Shown here one piece after another: positions 54,616 to 64,000 of a stretch of DNA of 64,000 bases (position 1 is its first letter; every line of letters starts with the position of its first letter). Under the pieces are notes generated by a model. It ran no database searches and was not told where the DNA came from. It worked only from the letters and a program-made list of their open reading frames with translations. The position numbers and the translations under genes are program-made. The DNA lies in assembly GCA_963580285.1 (NCBI GenBank), contig OY757010.1, positions 64,068,406 through 64,132,405 of the forward strand, given 5' to 3'. The DNA is from Lucinisca nassula. Taxonomy: Eukaryota; Mollusca; Bivalvia; Lucinida; Lucinidae.

Positions 54616-55605
54616 AAGTTCCCGTCACGGGTCCAGGTGTATTCATGAATGTCATTAGAAGTGTCACCAGTAACAATTCTGATTTTGATGCTGTGTATTT
54701 GAAACCAAAATTTCCTGCTGAAGTGCGATCAAGACGTATAGGTCCACAGCAATTTTGCAATGTTAGTTTCAGAGTTAAAGATGGTGATATTGAGGAAATG
54801 AAGTCATTTCTTAGGCAGAATTCGTTCATGTTTCGATGTTTAGGTAGAATATGAGAATGATGTTTGACTGGATTTATTATTTGTAATCAGTAGACCTAGC
54901 ACTGTTTTAACCAATCAAATAAGAACTGAATATATTTTTTACTTAACTGTTGTATACTCGTAGTTGACAAAATAAACGTGTAAAACAGGTTCAAAACAAT
55001 AAACTGTTACACAGTTACGATCTTTTTTAAAAAGCTACAACTGTCCGTTTTTCCCTTCACATGCGTCCATGTCCGTATTTATATCACTTTGTTGTCTAAT
55101 CGAATACGTTTTATGTGCTATCCAATCATATTCAATGTTTATTTTCCTTATATGGATTGCTTCTGATTTCTTCGTACCTCATGATGTCTGCATAAAACTA
55201 GTAGTCGGCGGTACTCAGATGTTTCGAAAAAGCGTCCGAAGTTCCACGTTTTTACCCTGCTTAAATGGTTAAGAGAAACCTGTAGACCCTTTTTCGATGC
55301 CGACAGTACAAAATCATGACACAAATGACGTCACTGAACATACGTCACCCTCGCATTTGCATGACGTCACCATGGTACAACTACGCGCCGTAGGTCCTTT
55401 TTTTCTTTCCATGGAATCAATTTCGGTGTTGAAGGTGGGTCGAAAGAACTCTTGCACCCTATTAATTTTTATGAAACATATTCCCCAGTTTCCTGAAGTA
55501 CACCCACTGCACGTTTAGACTAGATTGCCCTGACTAACCGGTTATCCTCATTTTTTTATGCAGAAACCAGCGTTTACAGCTATGCACGGCCAATAGGGAT
55601 TTTCT
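54616..55605. other. No recognisable gene
   Basis: Frames at 54645-54854 (69 codons) and 55297-55518 (73 codons) are open but show no domain; I cannot say whether either is real. Confidence 0.4.
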
Positions 55606-55828
55606 AAAGACTATAGTAGTCAAATTCCTATATTAAGACCACCTTTGGGACTGTTCGAAAGTAGTCTTTAAGACCACTTTTAAACAGTCCTAAAGGTGGT
55701 CTCTGACCAGAGGACAATGTATGCAGAAAACACAAAAGAAAGAATAACTTCAACCCTCTAAATAGAATAACTGCAACCTACTAAATAAACTTTTTAGGTG
55801 GTCTTAATAGAGGAATTTCACTGTAGAT
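55606..55828. mobile_element. MITE, copy A
   Basis: Ends 'aaattcctatattaagacca' and 'tggtcttaatagaggaattt'. An inner hairpin 'gtctttaagaccac' and 'gaccacctttgggactgttc' / 'cagtcctaaaggtggtctc'. A second copy lies at 60510-60722. Confidence 0.75.
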
Positions 55829-56462
55829 GTCTCTTCGATTGATTGAAGGTCTAAAGTACTAAAAAGTTTAGCTTGATTATACAGAACACTTACGAAACAC
55901 CGCACAAAAAACAGCTTTGCAGCCCACGATCATTGAAAAAAAAATCTTAAGAAAATAGAATTAACGGAAACTAGATGTTTCTTCAAAACCGATAAAAGTC
56001 GACTTGGAAGAGCCCTAACGAAAATTGGCCTTATCGCCCTACATTGTCAATTGTAATCTGGCTCGGATTTTGAAGTAAAACAAGCAGATTTTGAACAGTG
56101 ATCGCTGCCCAGTGTATTTGTAATTGAAAAAAAAAAAAAACAGGTGTATCTACTAATCTTATACTAGATCTATACTCAGTAGCCCTAGTATTTGCAGCTA
56201 AGCTTTACAAGTGCAGGGCAAATATTCGACGCTGCTTTAATCTGACGTCATTCTATGGTGAAAATACTGAGTACGGGGTGACAAAGAGTATGGTGTCCTG
56301 TTTGCGTTTCACCAGATATCTGCATTTAAAACACAGATACCTGCATTGTAAATACAGATATCTGTAACTGAAATGCAGATATCTGTATTTCAATTGCAAA
56401 TATCTGAATTATAGGATGTAATACAAATATCTAAGGGGGGGGGGGGGGGTTGATGAAAATTT
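55829..56462. other. No gene; short palindromic repeats
   Basis: 56318-56400 repeats 'cagatatctg' and 'tgcatttaaaacacagata' variants. A run of 14 G at about 56436-56449. Confidence 0.5.
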
Positions 56463-56572
56463 TACAGATCAAACCATCGAAATAGGTATTGTCAATGTTG
56501 AATAAACCATCCGAATATATAGAAGTCGAACTAAAAGCTTCAATGATTTCAGATTTGTTTCAACGGAAAGGG
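56463..56572 (-). pseudogene. Naiad-type RT fragment
   Basis: Minus-strand match to the region just after the catalytic motif in copy 3 (63760-63870): 'cagatcaaaccatcgaaata', 'agctaaaagcttcaatgatt'. About 110 bp only. Confidence 0.75.
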
Positions 56573-56860
56573 ATACCCATGAAGGAAATCCATGTCACTA
56601 CTGCTGACTTTGAACTCAACGGACACTGTCCATAGACTCATTGGACATTCTCCATGGACTCAGTGGACTTTATTGCAGAAGCCCTCAGGACACCTTAGCA
56701 TTATTATTGGGAGAAAAACACTATTGCTAAATCATTACTTTTTTCAATAAATAGCTTTCAAGCACATTATATATGGCAAGGATGAATAATTATCTGAAAT
56801 TAATGTGATGAAGGAATGATCAAAAGCTAAGGGCTCTAAATCAGTAAATTGAACTGACTC
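56573..56860. other. No recognisable gene
   Basis: Nothing recognised. It ends with the left copy of the hAT target duplication. Confidence 0.45.
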
Positions 56861-57162
56861 TAGTGGTGGGCAATCGGTTTCAAATCACAATCGATTATCG
56901 GTTTATAATCGGAAGAGAAAACCAACTAGCTATCGATTGCATAGTCGGTTTCTCTTTTATGTTAAAATTTGAGTACATATATGTTTAAATGCCTTTTGTA
57001 TTTTTGTTTATATATGCATAATACTAACTGTATGTTAGAGATTTTTCTGGACATTATGTTCAAAAATTAAAGGAAAAACATAAACACAGAACTCTTTGTT
57101 TTATTTCCTAATAACCTTAATATAATTCAGTGAAATGAGAACTTTGAATGACTTCTAATGAA

Positions 57163-57262
57163 TGAAACTAGCTAGTCTGGCCCAGAAAACATATACACTC
57201 CATATTTTCCAGTTCTGTGGTGTATTCCTTGCTTCCAAAGGATAACCCTTTTATAGAACATA
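57163..57262 (+). repeat. Retrozyme fragment, 260-bp family
   Basis: Starts inside the hammerhead at GAAACTAGCTAG and continues to 'ggataacccttttatagaac'. The CTGATGA half is missing, so it is not a ribozyme. The start near the GAAA box suggests truncation. Confidence 0.8.
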
Positions 57263-58034
57263 TTCTGTTGAATGGATGATTTATATTGAAAGGAATGGTT
57301 TATTATTCAGTCATAAAGCTGTTTGTTTCTGAAAGAGGTATCATAATGACTAGTAATGACTAAATGTTTTGACAATGAAACAATATTTGTGCACAACTTC
57401 AGACTAGAAACAACACCTTATGGCGGTGCAGACCTGAGCACCGAATGACTAGAAGACTGACCACTTTAGATGAGTGACTAGTCCGTTTAACCTCTCAAGA
57501 ATTCTAATTTAAGGAGACTGTATACATCTGTAACAGAGGCAGCTATGTCAAATACCCGCATGGAACATTTGCTGAAATTTTGGTGGATGCGTAAGAATTT
57601 GGCCAGTTTTTGTAACACACCGGAACGCTCGATCGTCTTCAAAAGGCGGGAAAATGCACGTGCGTGCGAGTATCACCAGAAAGCATGTATTTTACATTAA
57701 AATGTTGAAAAATCTTTACCTGTTCACCATTATTTATTTATTAACCCACATATGCTCGCGGCCCTTTTTTGGGACATCGGCAAACAGTGCTGTCCCAGAT
57801 CAGACACCTCAGAAAGACGCCGCAGACGTCTGATTTGGATTTACACTGTTTGAAGATTTATAACGGTTCAATTATGACACTATTGTTAATCCCTGTCATA
57901 TAATTGCCACCCTGCGGTGCGTGTCGATAAGGTGTGAAAATATGGTCAAGTTATGTCTCTAATTTGCGTTTATTACCCAATCATAAAATTTAATCCGCAA
58001 TCCATGTGAAAATTATTTAATTGCTCCTAAGACG

Positions 58035-58961
58035 GGAATCAAGACAGTTCCCCGACAAGACAGTTCCCCGACACGGTTTTTGGAGACAGTTCCCCGACAC
58101 ATTTGAAGACAGTTCCCCGACACTTTTGAAGACAGTTCCCCGACACTATTGTTCAAAGTCAAATGACCTTTGACTGATCATGATGATTATCATAATTGAT
58201 AGTTATTATGTGTTCATCAATATTTTGAAGACAGTTTCCCCGACAGACTTTTACATGTATAAAATAAAAGCTTATACTTGATACCATTATCAATAAGTGT
58301 AATGAATACACCTAAAATTAAACGAACTAGCATGTTCAGTTAATGAACCTGCACACATATAAACAAAACAAAAATGTCTTCTAGGAAACGCAATAGTATA
58401 TTTCTAATTGTCATTTGTCCATATAATAAACATTTGAAAAATGTAGCTGAGTTCAAACTTTTTGTTTTAAATAAATATTATTAAAGTATACAAGAACATT
58501 ACCTCTCCCCTAGCTTATACTTCCAGACAGATCATCGTCATCGGCGAACGGTCTTGAAATCAACGAGGAAATTTCAGGCAACTCATTAATATATAGTTGC
58601 CATAGCAAGAAACATGCAAATAATAACTAATATATCTTAAGACAATTCCCCGGCACGGAAAGACATTGCCTCTCCAAATCACAGGTATACTTAATCTATT
58701 CACAATGATCACTTAGCCTTTATCATCCCCAGTTGCCAATTAGGACATTAAGACTATGAACAATAGTGTCGGGGAACTGTCTTTAAAAGTGTTTGGGAAC
58801 TAATTACCAATTCTTATTATCAGTAACATGTCATTTAACTATGAACAATAGTGTCGGGGAACTGTCTTCAACAGTGTCGGGGAAATGTCTTCAAATGTGT
58901 CGGGGAACTGTCTCCAAAAACCGTGTCGGGGAACTGTCTTGTCGGGGAACTGTCTTGTTCC
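58035..58961. mobile_element. Foldback element with 9-bp target duplication
   Basis: CCTAAGACG at 58026-58034 and 58962-58970. Arms of about 105 bp are made of repeated 'gacagttccccgacac' (five or six times per arm, mirrored). The interior of about 700 bp is AT-rich with a third, partial copy of the motif near 58220, 58640 and 58770. The 9-bp duplication and long arms suggest Mutator-type mobilisation. No gene inside. Confidence 0.88.
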
Positions 58962-59786
58962 CCTAAGACGAGTTGCTACGACTATTCTAGTATCTCGTGA
59001 ATGGTTTTGGCGCCAAATAGCAGACGCTTGGCGAGAAAAGTTGAACGCTTTATTTTGTGTTTACACATCTGTATACTGTTGTTGGTTATTGACACGGAGC
59101 TTACGGAAAGCGCTGTTTTCCACAGCCGTTTTGCGATCGAGAATTTTTTTTACCGATTCCAAACAATTTTTTTATGAAAGATACACCCCATTAAGATAAA
59201 ACAATAGACACCTGTGGGGTTGCTGGGGTTCGATGACGTCATTTACCGATCGCGTGCAGAAAAAAACTGTAGCGGTGGTTTGTGGGCGGCCGTTTGGATG
59301 CCGGAAAACTTTGAAGTTCGCATTGCACTTGCTTGTTTATTTCGTTTAAAAATCAAAGTTTCAGGAACAGTACTCACAAAATCAGGCTTGCTAGTAATGG
59401 AGATTGTTATATTACTCATGTGTAATTAAAATTGAGTGGACAATTAAACGTTATATATGTCGGAAATCGTAAAAGGATAGAGCATAACATGAAATGCATC
59501 ATATTTTCAGCTGACAAAAGTAAAAATAAAACGGTCCAAAAATAATTCGGGCCGATTACCCTGAACTTGGGCCTGTAATTTGAGGGGAAAAACTGCGGGT
59601 AATACACGCCCGAATACGGTAATAGAAAAGTGCGACGGAATACCGGAATGCACTAAAACTCGGAATACCAAGTACCAGAACCGACTAACAATCGACTAGA
59701 GAATTCTCAATCGATTATCGCTATCGGAAGCCAAAACCAACTGACTTTCGACTATAGTCGATCATCGGCCCACCACTAACTGACTC

Positions 59787-60509
59787 GTAACCAAAAAGTT
59801 CCCATTCAACAGAATATTAATAAATTGTAAATCTGTAGTGCCTTCAAATCTGATTCAAAGATCAAATTAAATTTGAACACAGTTAAGTAAAACCAGTAGT
59901 ATTGTACCAGGATTGTTCTATATACAGTCCGTATACAAGAACCTTTAAAAGATTTCTGAAGTTTAAAACAGTAAAAGACAGCTCGCCTCACAAACGTGCA
60001 TGTCTGCAATCTATACCAGCTCCTCTTTCTGGCCAGCAGCAGCATTGCTGATGATAAACAGAAGCCATTTCATTCTCAGTATACTGTCTTAAGCCCTCGT
60101 GGGCATTATGGCCTGCCCTGGCAGGATCCTGAAGACAAACAATAATGTGGACATTTTTACTTTCTCCTTTTTGTCTGCCGTGTATGTGTTGTTACATGCG
60201 TAGCGCTGTGCTGCTTCTATCACTGTTCCGAATTCATCAGTTACATATATATATATATATATTATTGAAGTCATACAACACACATAGTCATAAACCAATC
60301 CTGTAAAAATTAGTAAGGTGGGCATACCTGCCAACACTCCCGATTTGGGCGTAACTCTCACGATTTATTGTGTCTCCCAAACGATCGTTTGTTTTTGTTT
60401 TTTTAAATCAAAGCTACATTTAAAATGAACACCAACAGAACCACCGCCTGTAGGAAAAACCACTGTGGAGTTTGAATTTGTTCTGTTTGCTGTTCGTTTT
60501 TCGATTTGT
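59787..60509. other. No recognisable gene
   Basis: Short open frames on the minus strand (59806-60045, 60089-60361) lack domains; a (TA)n run at about 60247-60262. Confidence 0.4.
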
Positions 60510-60722
60510 ATATACTGTAAAATTTCTATATTAAGACATCCTTCGGGACTGTTCAAAAGTGGTCTTTAAGACCACTTTTGAACAGTCCAAAAGGTGGTCC
60601 CTGACCAGTGGACGTTATGTGCAGAAAATACGAAGACAAAGTAACTGCAACCTTGTTAATCAGCTTGTTAAAGCAGAATTAGTCTTAATTTTAGGTGGTC
60701 TTAATAGCGGAACTTCACTGTA
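60510..60722. mobile_element. MITE, copy B
   Basis: Same family as 55606-55828: 'actgtaaaatttctatatta' at one end and 'taatagcggaacttcactgta' at the other, with the same inner 'gtggtctttaagaccacttt' palindrome. Confidence 0.78.
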
Positions 60723-60998
60723 CACTGCTCAAAACAAATAAAGGAGCAAACTGTTAAGCCTGTATAACATCACCGCTTGTCAATTTTCAAACTCAAGGAA
60801 AGGCACTACTTTAAAGTGACATCTCTTACCGACATTCATGCAAACGTCAAGAAGCAAGTTTCACGTGCAAAGCAAGAATGTGTGTGACAGCATGGATACC
60901 CCTTTAAAACGGCTGAAATTCGGTATGGGGCGATCTGTTCAAAAGAGTTTTGGTCGGAAACATGTCAATCCTTCGGTTATGCGTTATTTTGGGCATTT
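60723..60998. other. No recognisable gene
   Basis: Nothing recognised. Confidence 0.45.
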
Positions 60999-61396
60999 TT
61001 GATTTTTATTTGCCTTCACTGCAGCTTGTGTTGTGCCGTGTGGCGGCCGTAAAACGTCTCCCCGTACATCAACCATAGTGCAGTTTATATTTTACTTTTG
61101 GTCCTTTAAGATCAGCGTGAATATTCTGAGAAATCGGAAATAAATTATTGGTCTAGACTCATATTCTAGACAGGTTTTTAATTATTTGGACCCCAGTTTG
61201 ATTTATATCAGTCTTTGAATCGACTGCCTATTCGAAATTCGCAAAATTGCAGTATGTTTCCTCTGGCTTTCTTTGCCGGATCATTACAGGGTCACTGATG
61301 AGGCTTTATTAGCCGAAACTACGTAGTATGACCCATCTTCTTTCGTATGAATGTTTTCGTTGCTCTTAAAGGAACTCATTTTTGATTTTTATTTAT
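60999..61396 (+). repeat. Retrozyme, 383-bp family, plus strand
   Basis: One full monomer. 'tttttgatttttattt' at the start recurs at 61377-61394, so the unit is just over one period long, as if cut from a multimer. Contains 'cgtgtggcggccgtaaaacg', 'aaccatagtgcagtttatat' and an intact hammerhead. Confidence 0.85.
61289..61334 (+). ncRNA. Hammerhead ribozyme, type I
   Basis: GGGTCA pairs with TGACCC (stem I, six pairs). CTGATGA at 61295-61301, stem II GGCT/AGCC, GAAA, stem III CTACGTAG closed by A-U, A at 17 (61328). Identical in core and stems to the minus-strand copy at 30087-30132. Confidence 0.93.
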
Positions 61397-61404
61397 AGCA
61401 GCAC

Positions 61405-62115
61405 CATATGGTGTTAGGCGGTTCTTGGAAGAAGTTGAGGTCGCTCAAACTGTCGCTTTGCTTGAAAGTGCGTACACCCAAAGGATCGTTGCAGAACGCT
61501 TTGATGAATCGAGAAGTGTTGTTGCCAGGCTATCGAGACGTTACCAGGAGACAGGCGAGCTTACTAGACGAGAAGGGCAAGGCCGACACCGCATGGCGTC
61601 ACAAAGGGAAGATCAATTGTTTGTTTGTTTTATTTGAGGTTTAACGTCCCCGTCAACACTGAAAATGTCAATTTGGAGACGTTGGGGGCAGTGATGGTAT
61701 GGGGTGGAATTTCTTATGAAGGCCGAACGGTCTTGTACGTGATAAACGGAGGTACATTGACTGCATTTCGGTATCGAGATGAAATTCTAGATCCTATTGT
61801 GAGGCCTTTCGCTAGGGCAATCGGTGACAATTTCATTCTGATGCAGTATAATGCGAGCCCCCATACTGCATGGATTACCTTAATCGTGAGACTATTGAAG
61901 TAATTGACTGGCCGGTACGTTCTCCTGACTTAAACCAAATAGACCGTGTGGGTCATTCTTTACAGGCATCATCAACCAATGGCTATTCAAGAACTCACAC
62001 ACCTCCTTAGACATGAGTGGGAAACACTAGCTTTACAAACTGTTCAAAATTTGGTTCGTACCATGCCTCGGCGATGCCAGGCGTGTTGGGCTGCTCGAGG
62101 TGGTAATACGCATTA
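61405..62115 (+). pseudogene. Tc1/mariner-type transposase, split by a SINE-like scrap
   Basis: 61425-61617: 'VAQTVALLESAYTQRIVAER', 'SRSVVARLSRRYQETGELTR' (the paired helix-turn-helix DNA-binding region). 61686-61903: 'VMVWGGISYEGRTVLYVING', 'RYRDEILDPIVRPFARAIGD' and 'FILMQYNASPHTA'. There the family has Asp at the Tyr of 'MQYNA', so the second catalytic Asp is lost. Then in another frame 'VIDWPVRSPDLNQIDRVG', with Asp where the catalytic Glu is usual. The first catalytic Asp region was removed with the insertion. Inactive. No inverted repeats seen; a retrozyme adjoins at 61396. Confidence 0.88.
61618..61684 (-). repeat. Severely 5'-truncated SINE-like copy in the transposase
   Basis: 'tttgtttgttttatttgagg' to 'caatttggagacgttg': the last ~67 bp of the family with its tail at the low coordinate. 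The part of the transposase between the DNA-binding and catalytic regions is missing at this junction. Confidence 0.8.
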
Positions 62116-62334
62116 CTGACAGGAAAAAGTGACTGATTTGCGCATATCTATGACATTTGAAATAATCTGAGGTAAAGATGGTGATTTCTCAGACATTTAT
62201 GCAAATTCCTCCGTAACAGTGTAGCGTCCCTAGCCCAAGCTTGCTCCGTGTGAATCTTTGGCCTCGGAGTAGCTTAATCAAATATTTCACGGGGTCTCAT
62301 CACCTAAGCAACAAATTGGAGTGAACGCAATACT
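62116..62334. other. No recognisable gene
   Basis: Nothing recognised. Confidence 0.4.
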
Positions 62335-63038
62335 TCGGTAATCGATGGTGTAAGCGAGAGTATGTTGAGCATAAAGCCCTTAAGGACTGGAAACCTAGCA
62401 TTTTAAAACTAGTGAATAAACGCATTTCTTTCTATTCTCAAAATACTAACTTATTACCTCCTAAGCCCAAGACGTCCTTCATGCGGACTGAACAAATTAT
62501 TTGTCTAAATCGCGACGGAAGTAAGGGCGAGGATTGTGGCCACGTAAAATCGATTTAAGCCCCCAGTGGAAATCTTTCCACTGACCGTTCCAAGGCGGTT
62601 CTTCTGTGGCGATTTATTTATGTTGTTTGTTACTTACTGAGTGTAACACTTGTGTCTTTTAATTTTGGATGGCCATGTGACCATTTTGTGGGAAAGTAAC
62701 TGTCCTTATGGCCTTCCTTTGTTTTGGTTTCCATTATGGTCTGGTCGCTTAATGTTTGTTTTTCTTTCCCTTTGGTGTCTTTGATGGGTGGAGTAAGTTA
62801 ATTGTATCGATTCCTGATCTTTGTTTTACTTTTACTTTACGTCATCTTAAACTAGGTATTCAAGAATTTCATAAGAAGTTTGTTTTGGCACCTGCAGACC
62901 AGGTCGCTAACAACGTCGTCGTTGTGTGACGGCTCCACTATGTTAACACGCTACTAAGGCCTATAAATAAATTGAAATCCAGACATTTTCGTGCTTCAAG
63001 TCTGTCTACTTACGATTTTTCCACCCTTTACACTACAC
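62335..63038 (+). pseudogene. Naiad-type RT, copy 2, interrupted and deleted
   Basis: Encodes 'GNRWCKREYVEHKALKDWKP', breaks at 'KPKTS' for the inserted tail (62477-62838), and resumes 'RHLKLGIQEFHKKFVLAPAD' and 'NNVVVV' with TGA at 62927-62929 then 'RLHYVNT'. After 'aacacgct' a deletion jumps to 'LNKLKSRHFRASSLSTYDFS', and it stops at 'TLYTTL'. Same UGA as copy 1 at 26855. Confidence 0.85.
62477..62838 (+). repeat. 5'-truncated Naiad tail inserted in copy 2
   Basis: 'cttcatgcggactgaacaaa' to 'ttgttttacttttac'. Copy 1 at 26755-26775 shows the empty site 'caagacgtctttacgtcatc'; little or no target duplication. C-tract is 5 C here. Confidence 0.9.
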
Positions 63039-63039
63039 T

Positions 63040-64000
63040 TGCCAGAGACAGAGCATCAGGCACCAACCAACATTACCTTGAATTAGATCTCTCTAATTCT
63101 CAATAAGCCTTTACGTTGGAGTCGGCATATAATCTGAGGCCTGACCCACCGGCGTGCAATTAAAGAGGGAAGCAAAGTTGCCAACCGTGATTTGGGTTAA
63201 CTACCATGCATGCAGTCTGTCGTATAACATCCATGTTGTACCCAATCTTTTTATATCGAAGAATGATTTTACGAAATTGGGTGCTGAAGTCATTGCGGTT
63301 ATATATTTTTCTGAATTTATATACTAAGTCACCATAAAATTCGGGTTCCGATAGACCTTGTTGCAGAAGAGATTTAAATCCAATATTGAATTTTGAAATT
63401 AAATCAGAATGGCGTCTATAAAATTTTGAAAAGGCTTTGCGTAGTTTATGGTACCGATAACCCTGATTAAGGAGTTTAGCCGTTAATAATTTATTACGAG
63501 TGTTAAAGTCAGTTACATGACTACTCACTCTAGCAAATCGAATTAATTGCGAAATATAAACGCCATAGGATGGCGCACGAGGAACATCACCATCCAAAAA
63601 AAGGAAAATTTACAATCTCAAAATCAAAGTCATCGCGTTTATCATAAATTTTGCACGAAACAAACCCATCTACAATAGATAGATGTAAATCCAAAAACGG
63701 GGCCTCGGTATCAGTAGAATTTGCTTTATTTAACTGAAGTTCTGGGGGGTAAATCTGACTGATCAAACCATCGAAATAGGTAGTATCAATATTTAATAAA
63801 TCATCTAAATATCTAGAAGTGGAGCTAAAAGCTTCAATAATTTCAGATTGGTTATCAAAGGAAAGTGACAACTTGAAGTCTCTTTCATAACAATACAAGA
63901 ACATATCAGCCACAAGAGGCGCGCAATTCGTACCCATCGGAATACCCACAATTTGTCTAAATAACTTAGTACCGAATCGAATATAAATATTGTCAAGTAG
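63040..64000 (-). pseudogene. Naiad-type RT, copy 3 (runs off the window)
   Basis: Minus strand, entering at 64000 with 'LDNIYIRFGT', then 'VGIPMGTNCAPLVADMFLYC', 'SRYLDDLLNIDTTYF' with both catalytic Asp (YxDD), 'EAPFLDLHLSIVDGFVSCKI', 'KLRKAFSKFYRRHSDLISKF' and 'TACMVVNP'. A one-base insertion in a T-run near 63597 and another near 63190 ('cccaaatcacgg') shift the frame. Its 3' end stops in the tail at about 63040, back to back with copy 2. Best preserved catalytic site in the window. Confidence 0.9.

Larger units (their letters stand above)
56861..59778. mobile_element. hAT-like non-autonomous element with 8-bp target duplication
   Basis: Ends TAGTGGTGGGC at 56861 and GCCCACCACTA ending 59778. 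ACTGACTC flanks both sides (56853-56860 and 59779-59786), the 8-bp duplication of hAT elements. Subterminal regions are rich in 'atcgattatcgg' / 'cgattatcgctatcgg' motifs on both sides. No transposase frame. Nested inside: a retrozyme scrap (57163-57262) and a foldback element (58035-58961). The remaining interior is unassigned. Confidence 0.88.

Noticed and set aside
1..64000. Bacterial or phage features (operons, CRISPR arrays, Shine-Dalgarno sites)
   Set aside because: The tandem repeats are far too long for CRISPR and carry no unique spacers. Coding is sparse, spliced and transposon-derived; the DNA is animal.

Overview
This is a repeat-dominated stretch of an animal genome, most likely a bivalve mollusc. 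I see no convincing host gene. The pointers to a bivalve are arrays of roughly 130-170 bp units of the 'aagggcaataactctgaaag' and 'gaccttgaccttgaggtca' kinds, elements framed by 'aggtgagc...gggcc' hairpins, hammerhead-ribozyme retrozymes, and Penelope-like elements of the Naiad type. Nearly every recognisable protein is a transposon protein, and most are broken by frameshifts or nested insertions. The longest reading frames that look real belong to a Penelope-like reverse transcriptase.

Layout. 0.3-2.1, 5.0-5.6, 6.5-9.9, 13.8-16.5, 18.8-19.9 and 44.0-45.3 kb are tandem-array elements; several end in a GC-rich hairpin. 13.0-25.0 kb is one decayed Helitron read left to right: OTU protease domain, DUF6570-like domain, Helitron N domain, HUH Rep endonuclease, PIF1-type helicase. 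Arrays and a TIR element interrupt it. 25.0-28.9 kb is a Naiad-type Penelope-like element (GIY-YIG endonuclease before the reverse transcriptase) abutting the Helitron. 36.9-43.3 kb is a PIF/Harbinger (HARBI1-like) transposase gene in four segments, with a LINE, a foldback element, a SINE-like copy and Penelope tails lying in its introns. 49.8-51.0 kb is a divergent Penelope-like RT, followed by a Ty3/gypsy Gag remnant. 56.9-59.8 kb is a hAT-like element with an 8-bp target duplication; inside it sits a foldback element with a 9-bp duplication. 61.4-62.1 kb is a broken Tc1/mariner transposase, and 62.3-64.0 kb holds two more Naiad copies in opposite orientation.

Two systems stand out. (1) Five intact-looking hammerhead ribozyme cores (23.2, 30.1, 30.5, 34.0, 34.3 and a sixth at 61.3 kb, so six in all) lie in short repeats of two sizes, 383 and 260 bp. 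Two loci keep head-to-tail copies, the layout expected of retrozymes that replicate through self-cleaved circular RNA. (2) The Naiad-type element has three in-frame UGA codons, each where a cysteine is expected. One of them is shared by an independent copy at 62.9 kb, and a divergent relative at 50.3 kb has cysteine there. This fits selenocysteine-encoding transposons better than random decay. The Naiad family has also scattered many 5'-truncated 3' tails, including one inside a retrozyme, inside another Naiad and inside the LINE, so it has been very active here and is a plausible helper for the retrozymes (inference).
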